Below, in pieces: positions 11,858 to 23,161 of a DNA stretch of 64,000 bases. The stretch comes from Spirogloea muscicola (Eukaryota > Streptophyta > Zygnematophyceae > Spirogloeales > Spirogloeaceae): contig WELB01000001.1 of the NCBI GenBank assembly GCA_009602725.1, forward strand, positions 615,955-679,954, given 5' to 3'. Position 1 is the stretch's first letter. Each line of letters begins with the position of its first letter. Below the pieces are notes generated by a model. It worked only from the letters and a program-made list of their open reading frames with translations, made no database searches and was not told the DNA's origin. The translations under genes and the position numbers were made by a program.

Positions 11858-12551
11858 TAAGCCCCCTTCATCCACAACCTCCTCCGCGATGCCCTGGCGG
11901 GCTTGATGCGCGACGCCGGCTACCGTGCGGTCGTGGAAGTCAATGATATCATGCCTATCACCACGGACGCCCAGGGACGTCATCATCGCCGCACACTTGA
12001 CATTGTGGGCGTGCAACCTGGTGGAGGACCCCGGGCCTTGGTCGATGTCGCTAATACGGAAGCGTAAAAAGGTCCAGCATCGACACGCATCGCTGGCCAC
12101 GCAGTGCAGAACAAAGAAAGCTGCAGCACTACTCCGATTACCCCCAATGCGATCAGCTCCTGCCAGCGGCAGTCGACATCTTTGGCTGTCTGGGTCCTCG
12201 TTTCCACACTCTCCATCAGAATATTGCCAATTTAGGCTACACACGACGTGCAGATGTGTTTCCGGCTGAGATGGGCTTGCCAGCTGCATATCTGTCGTTC
12301 TTGCGACGACGAGTTTCGGCCTGTTTGCAGCGTGCTCAGGCTAATGCTTTGCACCAGAAAGCTGGGCGAGCTCTAGTGGGTGGCAGAAGTGCTTCGTATC
12401 TGACATCTAGTATTCAGGCATCGATTAGCGACCATTAATGTTTTGACCCGTGGTTACTGAGCCGGTTAATCTGCTGTAGGTTATGTAAGTCTTTAGATGT
12501 GCTTGCCCATGTACTTGGCCATTTGGCCTTCATTTGTTTCAAACGAAATCT
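11858..12551 (+). pseudogene. LINE ORF C-terminus and 3' tail, degenerate copy
   Basis: The translation runs HNLLRDALAGLMRDAGYRAV, then RHHRRTLDIVGV and RALVDV. This is the same protein as the better copy on the minus strand at 60674-61492. A stop and frameshifts around 12060-12120 break it. The last part, with FLRRRVSACLQRAQANALHQ and ASIS, is intact again up to about 12437, and the tail GTGGTTACTGAG...TTGTTTCAAACGAAAT follows. It is a dead fragment with no reverse transcriptase part present. Confidence 0.85.
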
Positions 12552-13029
12552 TGCCATCGAGAGCTCCAATCTCAGTCTCGTATATTTTTCCTTGTGCGGG
12601 AAGGAGGTGCATTGGCTCGGATTGGCCTCCCTATTTCCATGTCCATGCCCGCCGTTCTCTCCTCAAGCGCACCTTCTAGCTTTTATTATTGCCAGGTCAC
12701 TCGCTCAGGTCTGCCGTGTATGGAAGGACGAGCGGCTTACCAAGCCCAAGCGCACAGTGAAGCAAGAAAGGGGGAATCAGGGAAGGCATAGACTGGGGAG
12801 GTAAATCGTAAGAGGGAAGGTACGCGGTACGCATGGAATGGAGGGGAGGCCGATAAGCCAATTCACTAATGCTACAGAGCCTGAAGCTTAAAATTTATGA
12901 AGGGGTCCAAGGGGGTTAGTTGACGAACTCAAAGTGCCCTTCGGCCTCCCAATGTTAAACAAGAAACAGCTCCTCCAAAGGAGGCGAGGGCTGTAATCAG
13001 AAGACAAGGCAGCTCACAGAAGATGAACA

Positions 13030-13200
13030 GGCTCCTCATAAGAGGAAAGAGCTTGCCCATGGAGGATAGGGGCTGGAACAGCCAGCCCAAAAAAGAATGA
13101 GCAGAGTACAAGAAGCCCAAGACGAAGGGGGCCAGGCGAAGCACTGAGGCGAAGCACTAAGAAAGGGGCTTCAGGTCCTCCTCATAAGGGGCTTCAGGTC
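13030..13200 (-). mobile_element. LINE 3' tail fragment with stem-loop
   Basis: On the minus strand this reads as the tail module: GGGCTGGCTGTTCCAGCCCC at about 13069-13088, followed by TATCCTCCATGGGCAAGC. It is preceded by CCTGGCCCCCTTCGTC and TTAGTGCTTCGCCTCAGTGC. It matches the tail at 4499-4726. Confidence 0.75.
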
Positions 13201-13788
13201 GCCTCTTTCGTAGTGTTCCCACGGCGGTCGGGGACGGGGTCGAGGTCGAGGTCATGCTGAGGTGTCGCGCGCTGAGTGGAAAAGACCCGTTTCACTGGAG
13301 GTCGCGCGCCGGTCATCCACCCCTCCACGCCAGCGCACGTGAAGCAATGACGCGGCCCACCGTTTGCCACTCTGGCCCCCGTTTGACACCGTGGCTCGCC
13401 GTTTGCGGGGGGGAGCGCGCGGATTTCGTGCCGGGGTAGAACCCGGCACGAAACGCTCCTTTTTCGGAGGATGGCGGCGGAGCCAATCGAGGGCTGCCAC
13501 GCACACGCGCGCCCCCGCGCCAAAATGTGTCGATTCGAAGTTCGATGAGGAGGGAGGAGGGAGGGAGGAGGGGCTCCTCGCCCGCCCCCCCTCTCTGCGC
13601 ACACTTCTCTCTGCGCTCCCCCCGCCTGTGCGCTCCCCCGCCTGGCATCCCCCGCCTGGCCACCCTCCCCGGGCCGAGCTCCCCCGCGCAGCAAGAGGCG
13701 GGGAAGCCATGGCGATGTGCCTGCCTTGGTGCTCGGGTGCAGGCGGGGACGACGACCTGGTCAGCTCGGGGTCATCTCCTCAACCCTC
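13200..13788. other. GC-rich island, no gene recognised
   Basis: Composition jumps to strongly GC-rich with long C- and G-runs. Overlapping open frames on both strands (for example 13194-13710, - and 13364-13867, +) are Arg/Pro/Ala-rich low-complexity sequence, as expected of GC-rich non-coding DNA. It could be a promoter or 5' UTR, but no downstream gene is evident. Confidence 0.45.
13424..13453. repeat. Perfect inverted repeat, 12-bp arms
   Basis: TTTCGTGCCGGG at 13424-13435 and its exact reverse complement at 13442-13453 are separated by GTAGAA. It sits in a GC-rich island without a recognised gene. Confidence 0.8.
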
Positions 13789-14140
13789 GGCACGCCCGCA
13801 AAGCTTGCAAAGTGTCGACACAATGCGTGCAATAGTACCTGGGAGACTGGCAGCGCTCTTTGCGTGAGTTCAGGAATCGACGGTGCAACTGAAGGCCGGT
13901 CCAGCCGCCTGCAAAATCCATCCAGCCACAAGTTGGCTCAGCAACGGACGGGCGGGCATGACTTGGCACGCTCGCAAAGCTTGCACACTGTCGACACAAC
14001 GCGTGCAAACATACCTGGGAGAGCGGCAGTGCTCTTTGCTTGAGTTCAGGAATCGGCGGTGCAAGTGAATGCCGGTCCAGCCGCCTGCAAAGTCCCTGCA
14101 GGCACAGGATGAGTCAGCAACTCATGGCGGGCTTGTTTGG
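13789..14140. repeat. Two tandem copies of a 176-bp unit
   Basis: Landmark AAAGCTTGC recurs at 13800 and 13976, GAGTTCAGGAATCG and GCCGGTCCAGCCGCCTGCAAA recur at the same spacing, giving a 176-bp period. The two units differ at many positions, so the duplication is not recent. Confidence 0.85.
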
Positions 14141-14151
14141 CGGCGTGCCCG

Positions 14152-14715
14152 CTATGCCCTCGGCGTACGCGGTGCAGCGCTTGTGGCAGCCACCCGCAGT
14201 TGCTGATTGCAACCCCCATGCGAGCGCCAGCGTTGACGCACTGCCGCTGTTGTTCTCCCCGCAGCGCGAGCTTGCAGGTTGGAGGTTGCGTCGAAGAAGG
14301 CAGGTCGCAAGTGTCTGCGGAATCTCTGCAGCCGGCAGTGCTCGTGCAGCACGCTCGCAGTGGCCTTGCGCTTGCGCGTCCGCGTGCCACCGCCGGCGGC
14401 GGCGCCAGAGCGGGCGCGCCCGCCCTGCCCGGGCCGCCTGCGCTCGGTAAGCCAGTCGCAAGCAGTGGGAGAGGGAGCAGTTGCCTTGCTTCTCTTCTCG
14501 TCCACCACCGCGGCGCGCACCTGCTCCCGCCTTGCGGCAGGCGGAGCGCCGAGCTGGCGCTCCGCTGTTGCACGTTTCCGCCGAATCTCCGCACGTGCTG
14601 CTGGTGTGGCGACTGGGCGCCCGGCGACCTCCGCCACGTAGTGGTCATCCGTGATGTTCCGACCTCGACCTCGACCTTTTCGTGAAAGGGGGTGTTTGCA
14701 TCTCACGCCTCGCAC
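14152..14715 (-). CDS. Uncertain Arg/Ala-rich open frame
   Basis: A 187-codon open frame of basic low-complexity sequence starts near a GRGRGR stretch at its N-terminus (MRGVRCKHPLSRKGRGRGR) and includes ITDDHYVAEVAGRPVATP. It could be a LINE ORF1 or gag-like remnant, or chance in a GC-rich island, since frames on the opposite strand (14137-14685) are also open. I recognise no family. Confidence 0.15.
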   Translation of the reverse strand: MRGVRCKHPLSRKGRGRGRNITDDHYVAEVAGRPVATPAARAEIRRKRATAERQLGAPPAARREQVRAAVVDEKRSKATAPSPTACDWLTERRRPGQGGRARSGAAAGGGTRTRKRKATASVLHEHCRLQRFRRHLRPAFFDATSNLQARAAGRTTAAVRQRWRSHGGCNQQLRVAATSAAPRTPRA

Positions 14716-16199
14716 GCGGCCCTACGCGGCCTATAATTGAATGACGATCACCAACGGTCACTCGCCGACAACCTGACAACAACCCATTACAGTATACCAC
14801 TGACAACTCACCTTATCGCGTCGGTCTCCCACCACCGTCCTACCGACGGACCGAAGTCAACGCCCGTCGCGGCCTCAATGCCACTAACGGTATTTTACCA
14901 ACGAACTAGCGTTTGCGGTCTAGCTTCAACGCAGCGTCAAAGACCCACAATCTGCTGCAGATAAGGGTCGTGTCCGCAGCGGTGGCCGTCCAGCACCTCG
15001 CGCCTTGACTCCGGGGTGCCCCATTCTCGATTCGTTCTTCTGTGGGCTGGCTTTGCCCAGCCATCGCCCCCTTTGTAAGAGCTGCTTATACTCTGCTCAA
15101 GCAAGATGACAAGGACAGTCTTCTCTCAAAGTAGGGCGATGTGTGAGAGAGAACGAGAGATATAGAGACGAACTCGAGTGCCAGCTTGGTGAGGTGCCTA
15201 GTCTCCAGGCACCTTGCGTTTCTTGCGAGACCTGACAGTAATATGAATCCAGCCTGTGGGGTGACTAGTCTCCAGGCATCTGTCAAGCCTTGCCTAAGCA
15301 TTGTTAGTCCAACTATGCGTGTAGTATGACAGAATATGACTTTCCATCTCGCTGCGGTCGTCTAGGCGTTCGCCTACGTTCGTGGGCAGCCGCGCCTTGG
15401 TTGCTGCCTCTGATTTCTGGGCGTGGCGGCAGATTTCCGGCTGCTAGCTGCTCCTTTGTGCGGTTCTTGACTACGGGTCATTGGGCACCCATCTGCTGTA
15501 GCAAAATTGCATAGCTGCGTGCTTTGCGCGTTCTGGCTTCTTTGGACCTTGTCCTCTGTAGCTAGGCAGGCCTTTCACTGCCAATCCTTCCTTTTAGTAG
15601 CTTATTTCCTCTTTCACAGCCTTCGCCGCCTTTGGAAGAGCTTCTCTTTGTGTTAGGCTTGTGGGCTTCTATTTGAATTCTGAGCTGATGGTGAAACGAG
15701 ATGGCTTGTAGGGCTTTTTTTGAGCCTGCTGATGGTAGAATTGGCTCGCGCACCGATGCCATGGTAGCACGAGCAAATTGGGCTCAGCGCTGACCTGCAT
15801 TTTGGGGATGGAGGTAATGTGCTCGCGAGTCCGTTCACACCAAGATTAGCTCATGACATGCACTGATCGGCCCCATTAAGCTTGTCCTTTGCTTCTGTGC
15901 TGGCCTCTCAAAGCCAATGCCCGCCTTGGAAGAGCTTCCAACCTTCACAACCAATAAGAAAAAGCAGCTCTTTCGAAGGATGCAACACTCACGCTTGTCA
16001 CAAGGGCAGCCACATTAGCAAAACCTTGTCCGATAGACAGGAATGAGCTGCTTCAATGACGGAATGCAGCAAGGCAGCACGATTTGCACCCTCGATTGCA
16101 GCGGTCCCTGGAGCTTCAAGGGCGCCGTGAAGGAAGCCGCAACGACAAGGAGGGGGGCGGCAGCCACGGCGGCAGAGTGCTACTTTCTTAACAGGCAGG
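14716..16199. other. Non-coding DNA with degenerate LINE tail pieces
   Basis: The stem-loop module GGGCTGGCTTTGCCCAGCC lies at 15043-15061 (+), followed by ATCGCCCCCTTTGTAAGAGC. Further tail-like wording appears at 15440-15640, for example TGCATAGCTGCGTGCTTTGCGC and CTTCGCCGCCTTTGGAAGAGCT. No gene is seen. Confidence 0.5.
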
Positions 16200-16990
16200 C
16201 GCAGATGCTTGTGCAGGGTGCGCTGGAAGAAGCAAGAAGCAAGAAGTGAGCTCTTCCAAAGGAATGGAGGTGTGTGTGAGTGATGGTGGGCCTGAGTGGC
16301 CAGGTACAAGGCAAGCACATTGACAGGTGTACATCACCTGCTGCTAAGCTCGGTGACCACGAGCACATAGAGGTCGCCAAACTCTTCCGAAGGGGGCGAG
16401 GGCTGTGAAAAGCCAGCCCGGTAAGAATTGACAAAGTCCGAGGGGGCCAAAAAGCGCTGAATCACATGACTAAGCAAGTCCATGTAGAATAAGCACTCAG
16501 TAACCACGAGTTAGCAGCCTTTAAATCGGACAGACTACCCGCCGGGAAGCGGCAGACGAAGCAAGGTAAGGCAAGGCGGCGGCGCGGGGAAATGGCTCGA
16601 TCATAGAAAAAGAGGGGGCTAGCAAAGCCAGCCCCACAAAAGAATGGACAATAGCCACAAAGGCCACAAAGGCCACACAACGGTGCCGGGAAAAGAAAAC
16701 GACACCAGGACATGTAACGGTGCAGATGGCTGCGCAGTAGCCACGAGTGAGCAACAGCAAATCAGAATGGTTCGAAGCAGGAAAAGCAGCACTCCGCCCA
16801 GACCCTGAGGCAGCAGCCATAGGAAGCGCTAAGAAACCAAAGCACACAAAGAAAGAAAGCAGCTACAAATTACTCAGTAACCCCTGCTAAGCAGCCGCAA
16901 ACCAGAGAGGCTAGGGTCCTGGAAGTGGCCATAGCGCGGCCGCCGCGCGTGTGGACCGCGTGAGCCAAAGAGCCCGATATCTCATGGGTT
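16200..16990 (-). mobile_element. Cluster of three LINE 3' tail fragments
   Basis: On the minus strand three tails follow one another. The first, at about 16285-16470, has TGTGCTTGCCTTGTACCTGG and then GGGCTGGCTTTTCACAGCCC near 16395-16420. The second, around 16590-16860, has GGGCTGGCTTTGCTAGCCCC. The third, around 16866-16930, has TTGCGGCTGCTTAGCAGGGG and TTACTGAGT. All are non-autonomous debris. Confidence 0.75.
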
Positions 16991-17119
16991 AAGGGGAGTT
17001 CGAGGCGGTCCGATGGGGGATCGGGGAGCCGTGATTGGGGGGGGGGTGGGGCGGGGTGTCGGCGGGGGCGTGGGCAAGCGATCGACGGCGCGAGGGCAAG
17101 CGCGCTCCACGTCGGAGCG

Positions 17120-17548
17120 NNNNNNNNNNNNNNNNNNNNNNNNNNNNNNNNNNNNNNNNNNNNNNNNNNNNNNNNNNNNNNNNNNNNNNNNNNNNNNNNN
17201 NNNNNNNNNNNNNNNNNNNNNNNNNNNNNNNNNNNNNNNNNNNNNNNNNNNNNNNNNNNNNNNNNNNNNNNNNNNNNNNNNNNNNNNNNNNNNNNNNNNN
17301 NNNNNNNNNNNNNNNNNNNNNNNNNNNNNNNNNNNNNNNNNNNNNNNNNNNNNNNNNNNNNNNNNNNNNNNNNNNNNNNNNNNNNNNNNNNNNNNNNNNN
17401 NNNNNNNNNNNNNNNNNNNNNNNNNNNNNNNNNNNNNNNNNNNNNNNNNNNNNNNNNNNNNNNNNNNNNNNNNNNNNNNNNNNNNNNNNNNNNNNNNNNN
17501 NNNNNNNNNNNNNNNNNNNNNNNNNNNNNNNNNNNNNNNNNNNNNNNN
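17120..17548. other. Assembly gap (Ns) bordered by poly-C
   Basis: There are 429 N residues, followed at once by a C-run of about 34 bases broken by a single A (17549-17582). Every long frame crossing here is artificial. Confidence 0.98.
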
Positions 17549-17582
17549 CCCCCCCCCCCCCCCACCCCCCCCCCCCCCCCCC

Positions 17583-18985
17583 GCGCTCGCCCGCCCGCCC
17601 CGCCGCTTGCTTCGAACCCCCGACCTGCTGCTTGCCGCCCCGCCGGCTCGCAGCTCTGCACTCGCGGCCAAGGAGCGCCTGCCGCTCGCGCCAGCTCCCG
17701 CGCCCCCGCAGGCGGCTGGGGCTCCATGGCGGGCCGGGCTCGGAGCTCGCTCGTCGAGGACCGGCAGCAGCCGCTTCAGCTCCGCCGCGACGGCCCGCTC
17801 GTGACCTAGCTCCCGCCGCATCCGCGTCCCTACGAGGGCCAGCTCGTGTCTCGGCTCCATAGAATGCTCACGTTTCCCGGGCGGCCCCGGCAGCAGCCTG
17901 CATTGCTCTGGCCTGCAGCCCCGACCGGATTCTGCTGGGACCATCTTGCGCTGGAATGAGAGGAGAAAGCTCGAACCTGGGCCACCGTCGGCTCCGTAGC
18001 CAAAGCACCTACTTCACAGGAGAGGTGTTGCCCCATCACTCTTGTGCAAATGTAGAGCTCACCTTGTTCAAAAGTTGTTCGAAAGTAGAGACCGTGAGCA
18101 TACAGCTCACAAGACCACCTTACTGTAAAGTGCTGCAGCAAAGAGCTCTGTAAGTATGAAGCACAACTGACCCAGCATCTTCCCCACTTCCTTCCGCCAG
18201 CAGCACCTGACTTGCAGTCGCTGCCCCGGACAGTCAATGCTCGTGCTTTGGCTTTCTGCCCTTTTCAAGTTGGGAAGGTCTGCCTGCCACTGAAGCATGT
18301 CACAAGGCTAGCAACGACTATTGTTGTGCACCCTCAGAGCAGGAAGTACGCATGCCTCCATCTTCTTCCATCTGGGCCCAGCTAGAAGACCAACAAGCTC
18401 ATTGACTTGGAGTGGCCTCCTGGAGCTTCCTGTTCATATACAGCAAAAATGAGCTGACATTGATCAAGATTAGCTATGCCTCGTCAATGATTCTCCCTGT
18501 CTGCTGCTCCAGCAGGCAAGCAGGTCCATTGCATCCTGGCCCGCAGCAGCAGGACGGACATGGACAGACAGGAGGGGCAAGGAAGCGACAGTGGGCGCAT
18601 CGACCGTGGCAAGGCACCAGCAGAACAATGGGGGCAGCAGCCTCTCCAGCTCGGACTGCAGACTCTTGCTAGCGATCCTTACACTAAGACGCCCCTCGCA
18701 CGCCCAAGAGAGCAGAGCATCGGCATGAGCCATGAGCTCACGCTGACTCCCAGTACAGGTCAGACTTGGCAAAGGGTAGAGCAAGCGACTGGCTTAGGAG
18801 AAGCGAGTGGTCCGTCCTCCAGAGCCGAGGACAGGAGGATTGAGGTCAGTCTTCCAGGGCGTAACCTCCCACTCATGTCAATGGACGCGTCCATTCCTTC
18901 ACTGCAAGAACGTTTTTGCTTAACAAGTGAGAGAAACCTGTAGCCTTCTTCCACTTCAAGCATAGACCAGAGGTGACGTGAGGCA
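17583..18985. other. GC-rich segment and possible 5' exons of the SBP-box gene
   Basis: GC-rich DNA to about 17950 carries Arg/Ala-rich frames on both strands and gives way to normal composition. A Ser/Gln-rich open frame on the plus strand at 18560-18943 looks like the disordered N-terminus of a transcription factor. However, its best donor (after 18926) does not match the phase of the SBP exon starting at 18986, so I have not joined it. Confidence 0.4.
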
Positions 18986-21900
18986 ATGTTGGTCATTTCC
19001 CAGCAGCAGATGCAGGGGCTCGCTGAGGCTGGCGATGCAACACTGGCCGCTGGAGACTGGGGACTAGGTAGGCGCAGCAGGAACCCTGGGAACGGACCTC
19101 AGTGCCAGATCATTGACTGCTCATCAAATCTGGCGGAGGCTAAGGAGTACTACAAGCGACACAAAGTTTGCGAACACCACTCTAAGGCTGCAGGTGTCCT
19201 TCATGAGGGCGAAAACCAGCGCTACTGCCAGCAGTGCAGCAGGTGCCTGCTTGATTTGATCCATGCTACCAAAAATTAGAAAGAGCTGACAAAAGCGTAG
19301 CCCGGCTGAATGCACGCCATATGTGCATGCAGCTGGTAGCTTGGCTGAAACAGTCCGATCAGGTGTTGTAATTATGCGAAAGATTCCACAGCTGTTTCTT
19401 GAGCACATTGATCTTGTAAGGTGGTGGGACTGGCAGACCATGGGCGAGATACTTCGGACTTGTGCAAGAGCATACTGCATATTGACCAAAGGTGCCATGA
19501 CCTTGCTGCAGGTTCCACCCGCTGCAAGAGTTTGACTACGAGAAGCGAAGCTGCAGGAGAAGATTGCTCGGCCATAACAAGCGCAGGAGAAAAAGTGGAC
19601 GAGAGGTCGCCTCTGGCTCCCAAAGCTCCCCAGGTTGATCACATCGACACTCATGCATGCATCTTCATGCGACCACTTTCAAGACTCTCTTTCAAGACTC
19701 TGTTCGCTGTTGAGTCAACCTATCTGGCTTTGTCTTTTCACAAGTGCTTGTCACTGTTAAGAAGGAATGCCTATCTAGGACATGCATCAGCATCTCGACT
19801 TGCCATCGTGTTGTCTTGGAAGGGAAAAGATGATCGTGTCCTGAGCATGCTCCTCGTTTCAGGCTTTGTTTCTGACTTAATATGCCATCCACTCCCTAGC
19901 TCCTGACAAGCATCCCTGTCTATACTGTTTAATCAAAGCTTTCCTGAGTATTTTTGTTGCTGGGTGAGACAGAGAAGGCCGTGTTGCTAAAACAGCTGTC
20001 TCAAGGCTGGGAAGGCTTGACTAGATCAGGCCAGGGTTTTGACAAATCAGGAGTGAGGGAAGAGCCAGCTGCAGCTCAGAGTGGGCTGTTTCAAGCGCCA
20101 GCACGAGCAAGGAGTCCAGTGGGGAGCAAGCAAGGACCACAACAACTTGCCAGGACCTCATCCTTACCTCAGTTTGCCATTCCTAGAAGCAAGGGTTCGG
20201 AAGCAGGCTTTGGCGGGCACTCTGGTGTTGCTGGTTCCCTTGCACCTACTGTACCGCCTAGCGGCAAGTCAAGCTCCGATCTCTCACGCCAGCGCCCCAG
20301 TGACCAAGTCACATCCACGTTTCCTACCTCCAGCCAGAATGAAGAGGGAGCATCTGATCACAGTGAGAGGACCCCAAATATTTTTGACACTGGGCTGAGA
20401 ATGCTTCAAGGACTCAGTGCAGCCCATGTAGGTAAAGTGCATGCAGACGAGGACCTTATCGCAGCAGTCCTGCAACAGCGAAGGCATCCCGTCCCTGGAA
20501 GTTTGACTGACAGCCAACTTAGCCTCGCCCTCTCTGGCCAGCAGCCTCTAGCTCAGCACCACCAAGATGCTGGACAACAGCAAACGAGAAGGGGAGAGGA
20601 TGAAGCACTTCTACAGATGCAAAACTTGAGAGAACAGGGCAGGTCTGGTGGGCAGGTGGAGAGAAATCTCTTGCTCAGCCTCAGCAACTGGCAGGGGGGT
20701 GTACCTGGCGCCCAATCTCTATCGACACACCAAGAGAACATTGTGGATGTACGTGATAGGATGGAACAGGGAAGGCCCACGGAGCACCACGTAGGAACAC
20801 AACCCACCCTGGCGGCGCCTCATTTTCCACATCTGCAACAGGAGGTGACAGGCCGTGTGTCCATGAAACTATTCAATCGAAATCCTGCTGACTTGCCCAC
20901 AAACCTAAGGGAGCAGGTGATCTCCGAGATTTGCCCTTTCCACCTAGATTGACATCCCATGGTCATCAAATTGCATGCATGACTGGCTTAGCTTGCACTT
21001 AAGTGGCTTACAATGCGCCCCTTGCCATTCAATGCCCCCTTGCCATGCCCTTGCAATCCTCTCTTATGAAGCCTGACGATGATCCGCTGATGATAGCAAC
21101 CAAATGTTATGACGCCATTGCTGGTCTTAAAGTGCAAGAAGGAGAAAAACGAGGATGCTGACAAACGCCGGGCATAGGATGGTGCAGCTTAGGTGGTCAT
21201 GCTACCGGGGGTACGTTGTTAATGCAGATAACAAGGGTTTAGGGTTTAGATCACCAGAAAAACATAGCTTGATGACCTTGAAGTGGCAGCTCCTTGATCA
21301 TGATCCTTCTTTCTGACAAATCTGCATGTCTATACTCTATTCAGGTTATGGACTGGCTGGCCCAGCAGCCAACGGCAATGGAGAGTCTCATCCGTCCTGG
21401 CTGTGTCCTCCTCCTCATTTACATCCGAATGACAGCAGAATCGTGGAAAATGGTCTGCCCCCAATAGTGCAGTAGCCTTTAAGAGAAGTACTCGTTGACA
21501 TAGGCATAGGTCAATTTGTGGACCCTGACGAGATAGCAATTGCAAATACTCGTTTTGTGCTGAAGTATATGCCTAGGCGGCGGCTGTTGGCTACTGAAAC
21601 CTGTGAAAGCAGACTGTTGGCGACCTGAAAGGCAGCCTGCAAAGACTTGCTGCTGGCTCCGGGGCAAAGTTCTGGCGTGCGGGACTCGTCACTGTGCAAG
21701 TAGGTGACAAGACAGTCTCTATGAGTGAAGGTATGATAGCATTTCTGCCCATGTATCTCTTGTTCCTAAAACAATCTGGCCCTGCCTTGATCAATGATTG
21801 GCAAGCCTACTTGCATAGCCAGTTGCATAAGCACCATCTGGTTAGGCTTTCCCCACAAAGTATTTGAATAGCATCTAAGAATAGCTTCAAAGAATGTAAG

Positions 21901-23161
21901 ACAACCTGGATTGCTGAACATTCATTAGGTGTGCTGTTGTCACTCCCTTTGTACTTGTGGCTTCTATGAAGGATGGGTGTAAACACTGATCAGACCGTGG
22001 CATTGCTGAGCAGGTGTGGTGCAGGATTTGAAACCCACAATGATTATTCCAAGGATTGCTGCGATCAGGCCAATATGTGTAGTGGCAGGACATTCAGAGG
22101 TTGTCACAGTCGAAGGTTGGCACTTGATGCAGACAGATTGGTCACTGGTGATTAGAGCCAGGAGCCATGTTGAGGAGCAACAGTCAACAGACCTGGATGA
22201 GCAAAGACTACGCACACCGTGGCAGTGCCTCCAAGAAAAGTCAGCTCACATGGAAGATGGAGTTTCACAGGAGATGGCAGATCTGAGACTTGAAACACAA
22301 GAAGAAGGAAATGACGAAGTAGGCTGCATGCAACAGCTGTCCTTCAAGTTCAGTGATTTGCAAGTGGCAGTCTGTGGCCGCGCTTTTGTGGAGGTAAGGA
22401 CTGTTACTGCACAGATGCTCGGCATCGTGCTGAAGAGCGGGCAGATCTGACCGAAGCACTTGCTGGCATGTGACAACTCTTCCTGTGAACGATGTATGTT
22501 ATGTGTCAAGTAGAGGTGCGGTTGTTCATGACAAGCTGCACAGCACGAACTTCCTTCTGATGTGCTTCTAGCGTATCTGAATTCCATGGTGCTGCAGATG
22601 GAGCACAAAGAGCGGCTGCTCTCAAATACATTACCACTGCTTGTGGTCCCTAATCATGCGCTTTGTCTGGAGATCCGTACTTTGGAGTCTTCCTTAGGAG
22701 CTCGTGACATGGATACTCGTGGTTTGGGAGAGTGCCTGCATCTAAGCAGAGGAGGGTGGCACGTTGTCCATGACCTTGGTTGGGCCTTTCAGGAGCTTTC
22801 CAGGCTGCGATCCTCTCGCCAAAAGGCAGTTGCAGAGCCCGACGGTCAGCCCGCAGCAAAGACGCCAGAAGTACCCAAGGTCCCGCCTCAGCTATCTGCA
22901 GGCTGCCTGGTCCGTCTGATCGCATTTGCTTCGCGATGTAGATGGCACAACGTCTTGCTGCTCTTGCTGGAGCTTGCAGCCGAGCTAGTGGATTCCGATT
23001 TCATGGCCCACTGTCATGCTATCAATGAGCAAACTGGTGAAGGAAGGGGTTCATCCTCCCCCAAGACCGTCCTCAAAGATCAGGACTCGACCAGCTGGTC
23101 AGCAGCCAGCTTCTCCTCAAGCCTTCATCTTTTAGTAGCTGATGTCATGGCAGCAACATGA
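18986..23161 (+). CDS. SBP-box transcription factor, SPL1/CRR1-type
   Basis: Seven exons keep phase: 18986-19242, 19512-19633, 19973-20916, 21345-21452, 21613-21699, 22025-22393 and 22598-23161, giving 816 residues if the ATG at 18986 is the start. The SBP zinc domain (about residues 40-115) has all expected ligands, from CQIIDC and RHKVCEHHS through YCQQCSRFHPL to the basic stretch [17 protein letters not shown], which doubles as nuclear signal. The exon junction inside CSR/FH is typical of plant SBP genes. The C-terminal region matches the long SPL1/SPL12 class: [33 protein letters not shown], and [15 protein letters not shown]. In Chlamydomonas a long SBP protein, CRR1, controls the copper and hypoxia response; whether this is its equivalent is open. 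I see no clear ankyrin repeats. Additional 5' exons may exist. Confidence 0.92.

Noticed and set aside
14046-14715. A gene encoding a 200-residue protein in one of several overlapping frames
   Set aside because: Frames are open on both strands at once, as expected of GC-rich DNA, and none has a recognisable domain.
16870-17944. Long open frames of 260-320 codons across the gap
   Set aside because: They consist mostly of X from the N-run and are open only because Ns cannot make stop codons.
18470-18784. A minus-strand gene opposite the SBP upstream region
   Set aside because: Leu/Ser-rich shadow frame of the plus-strand Gln/Ser-rich stretch, with no motif.
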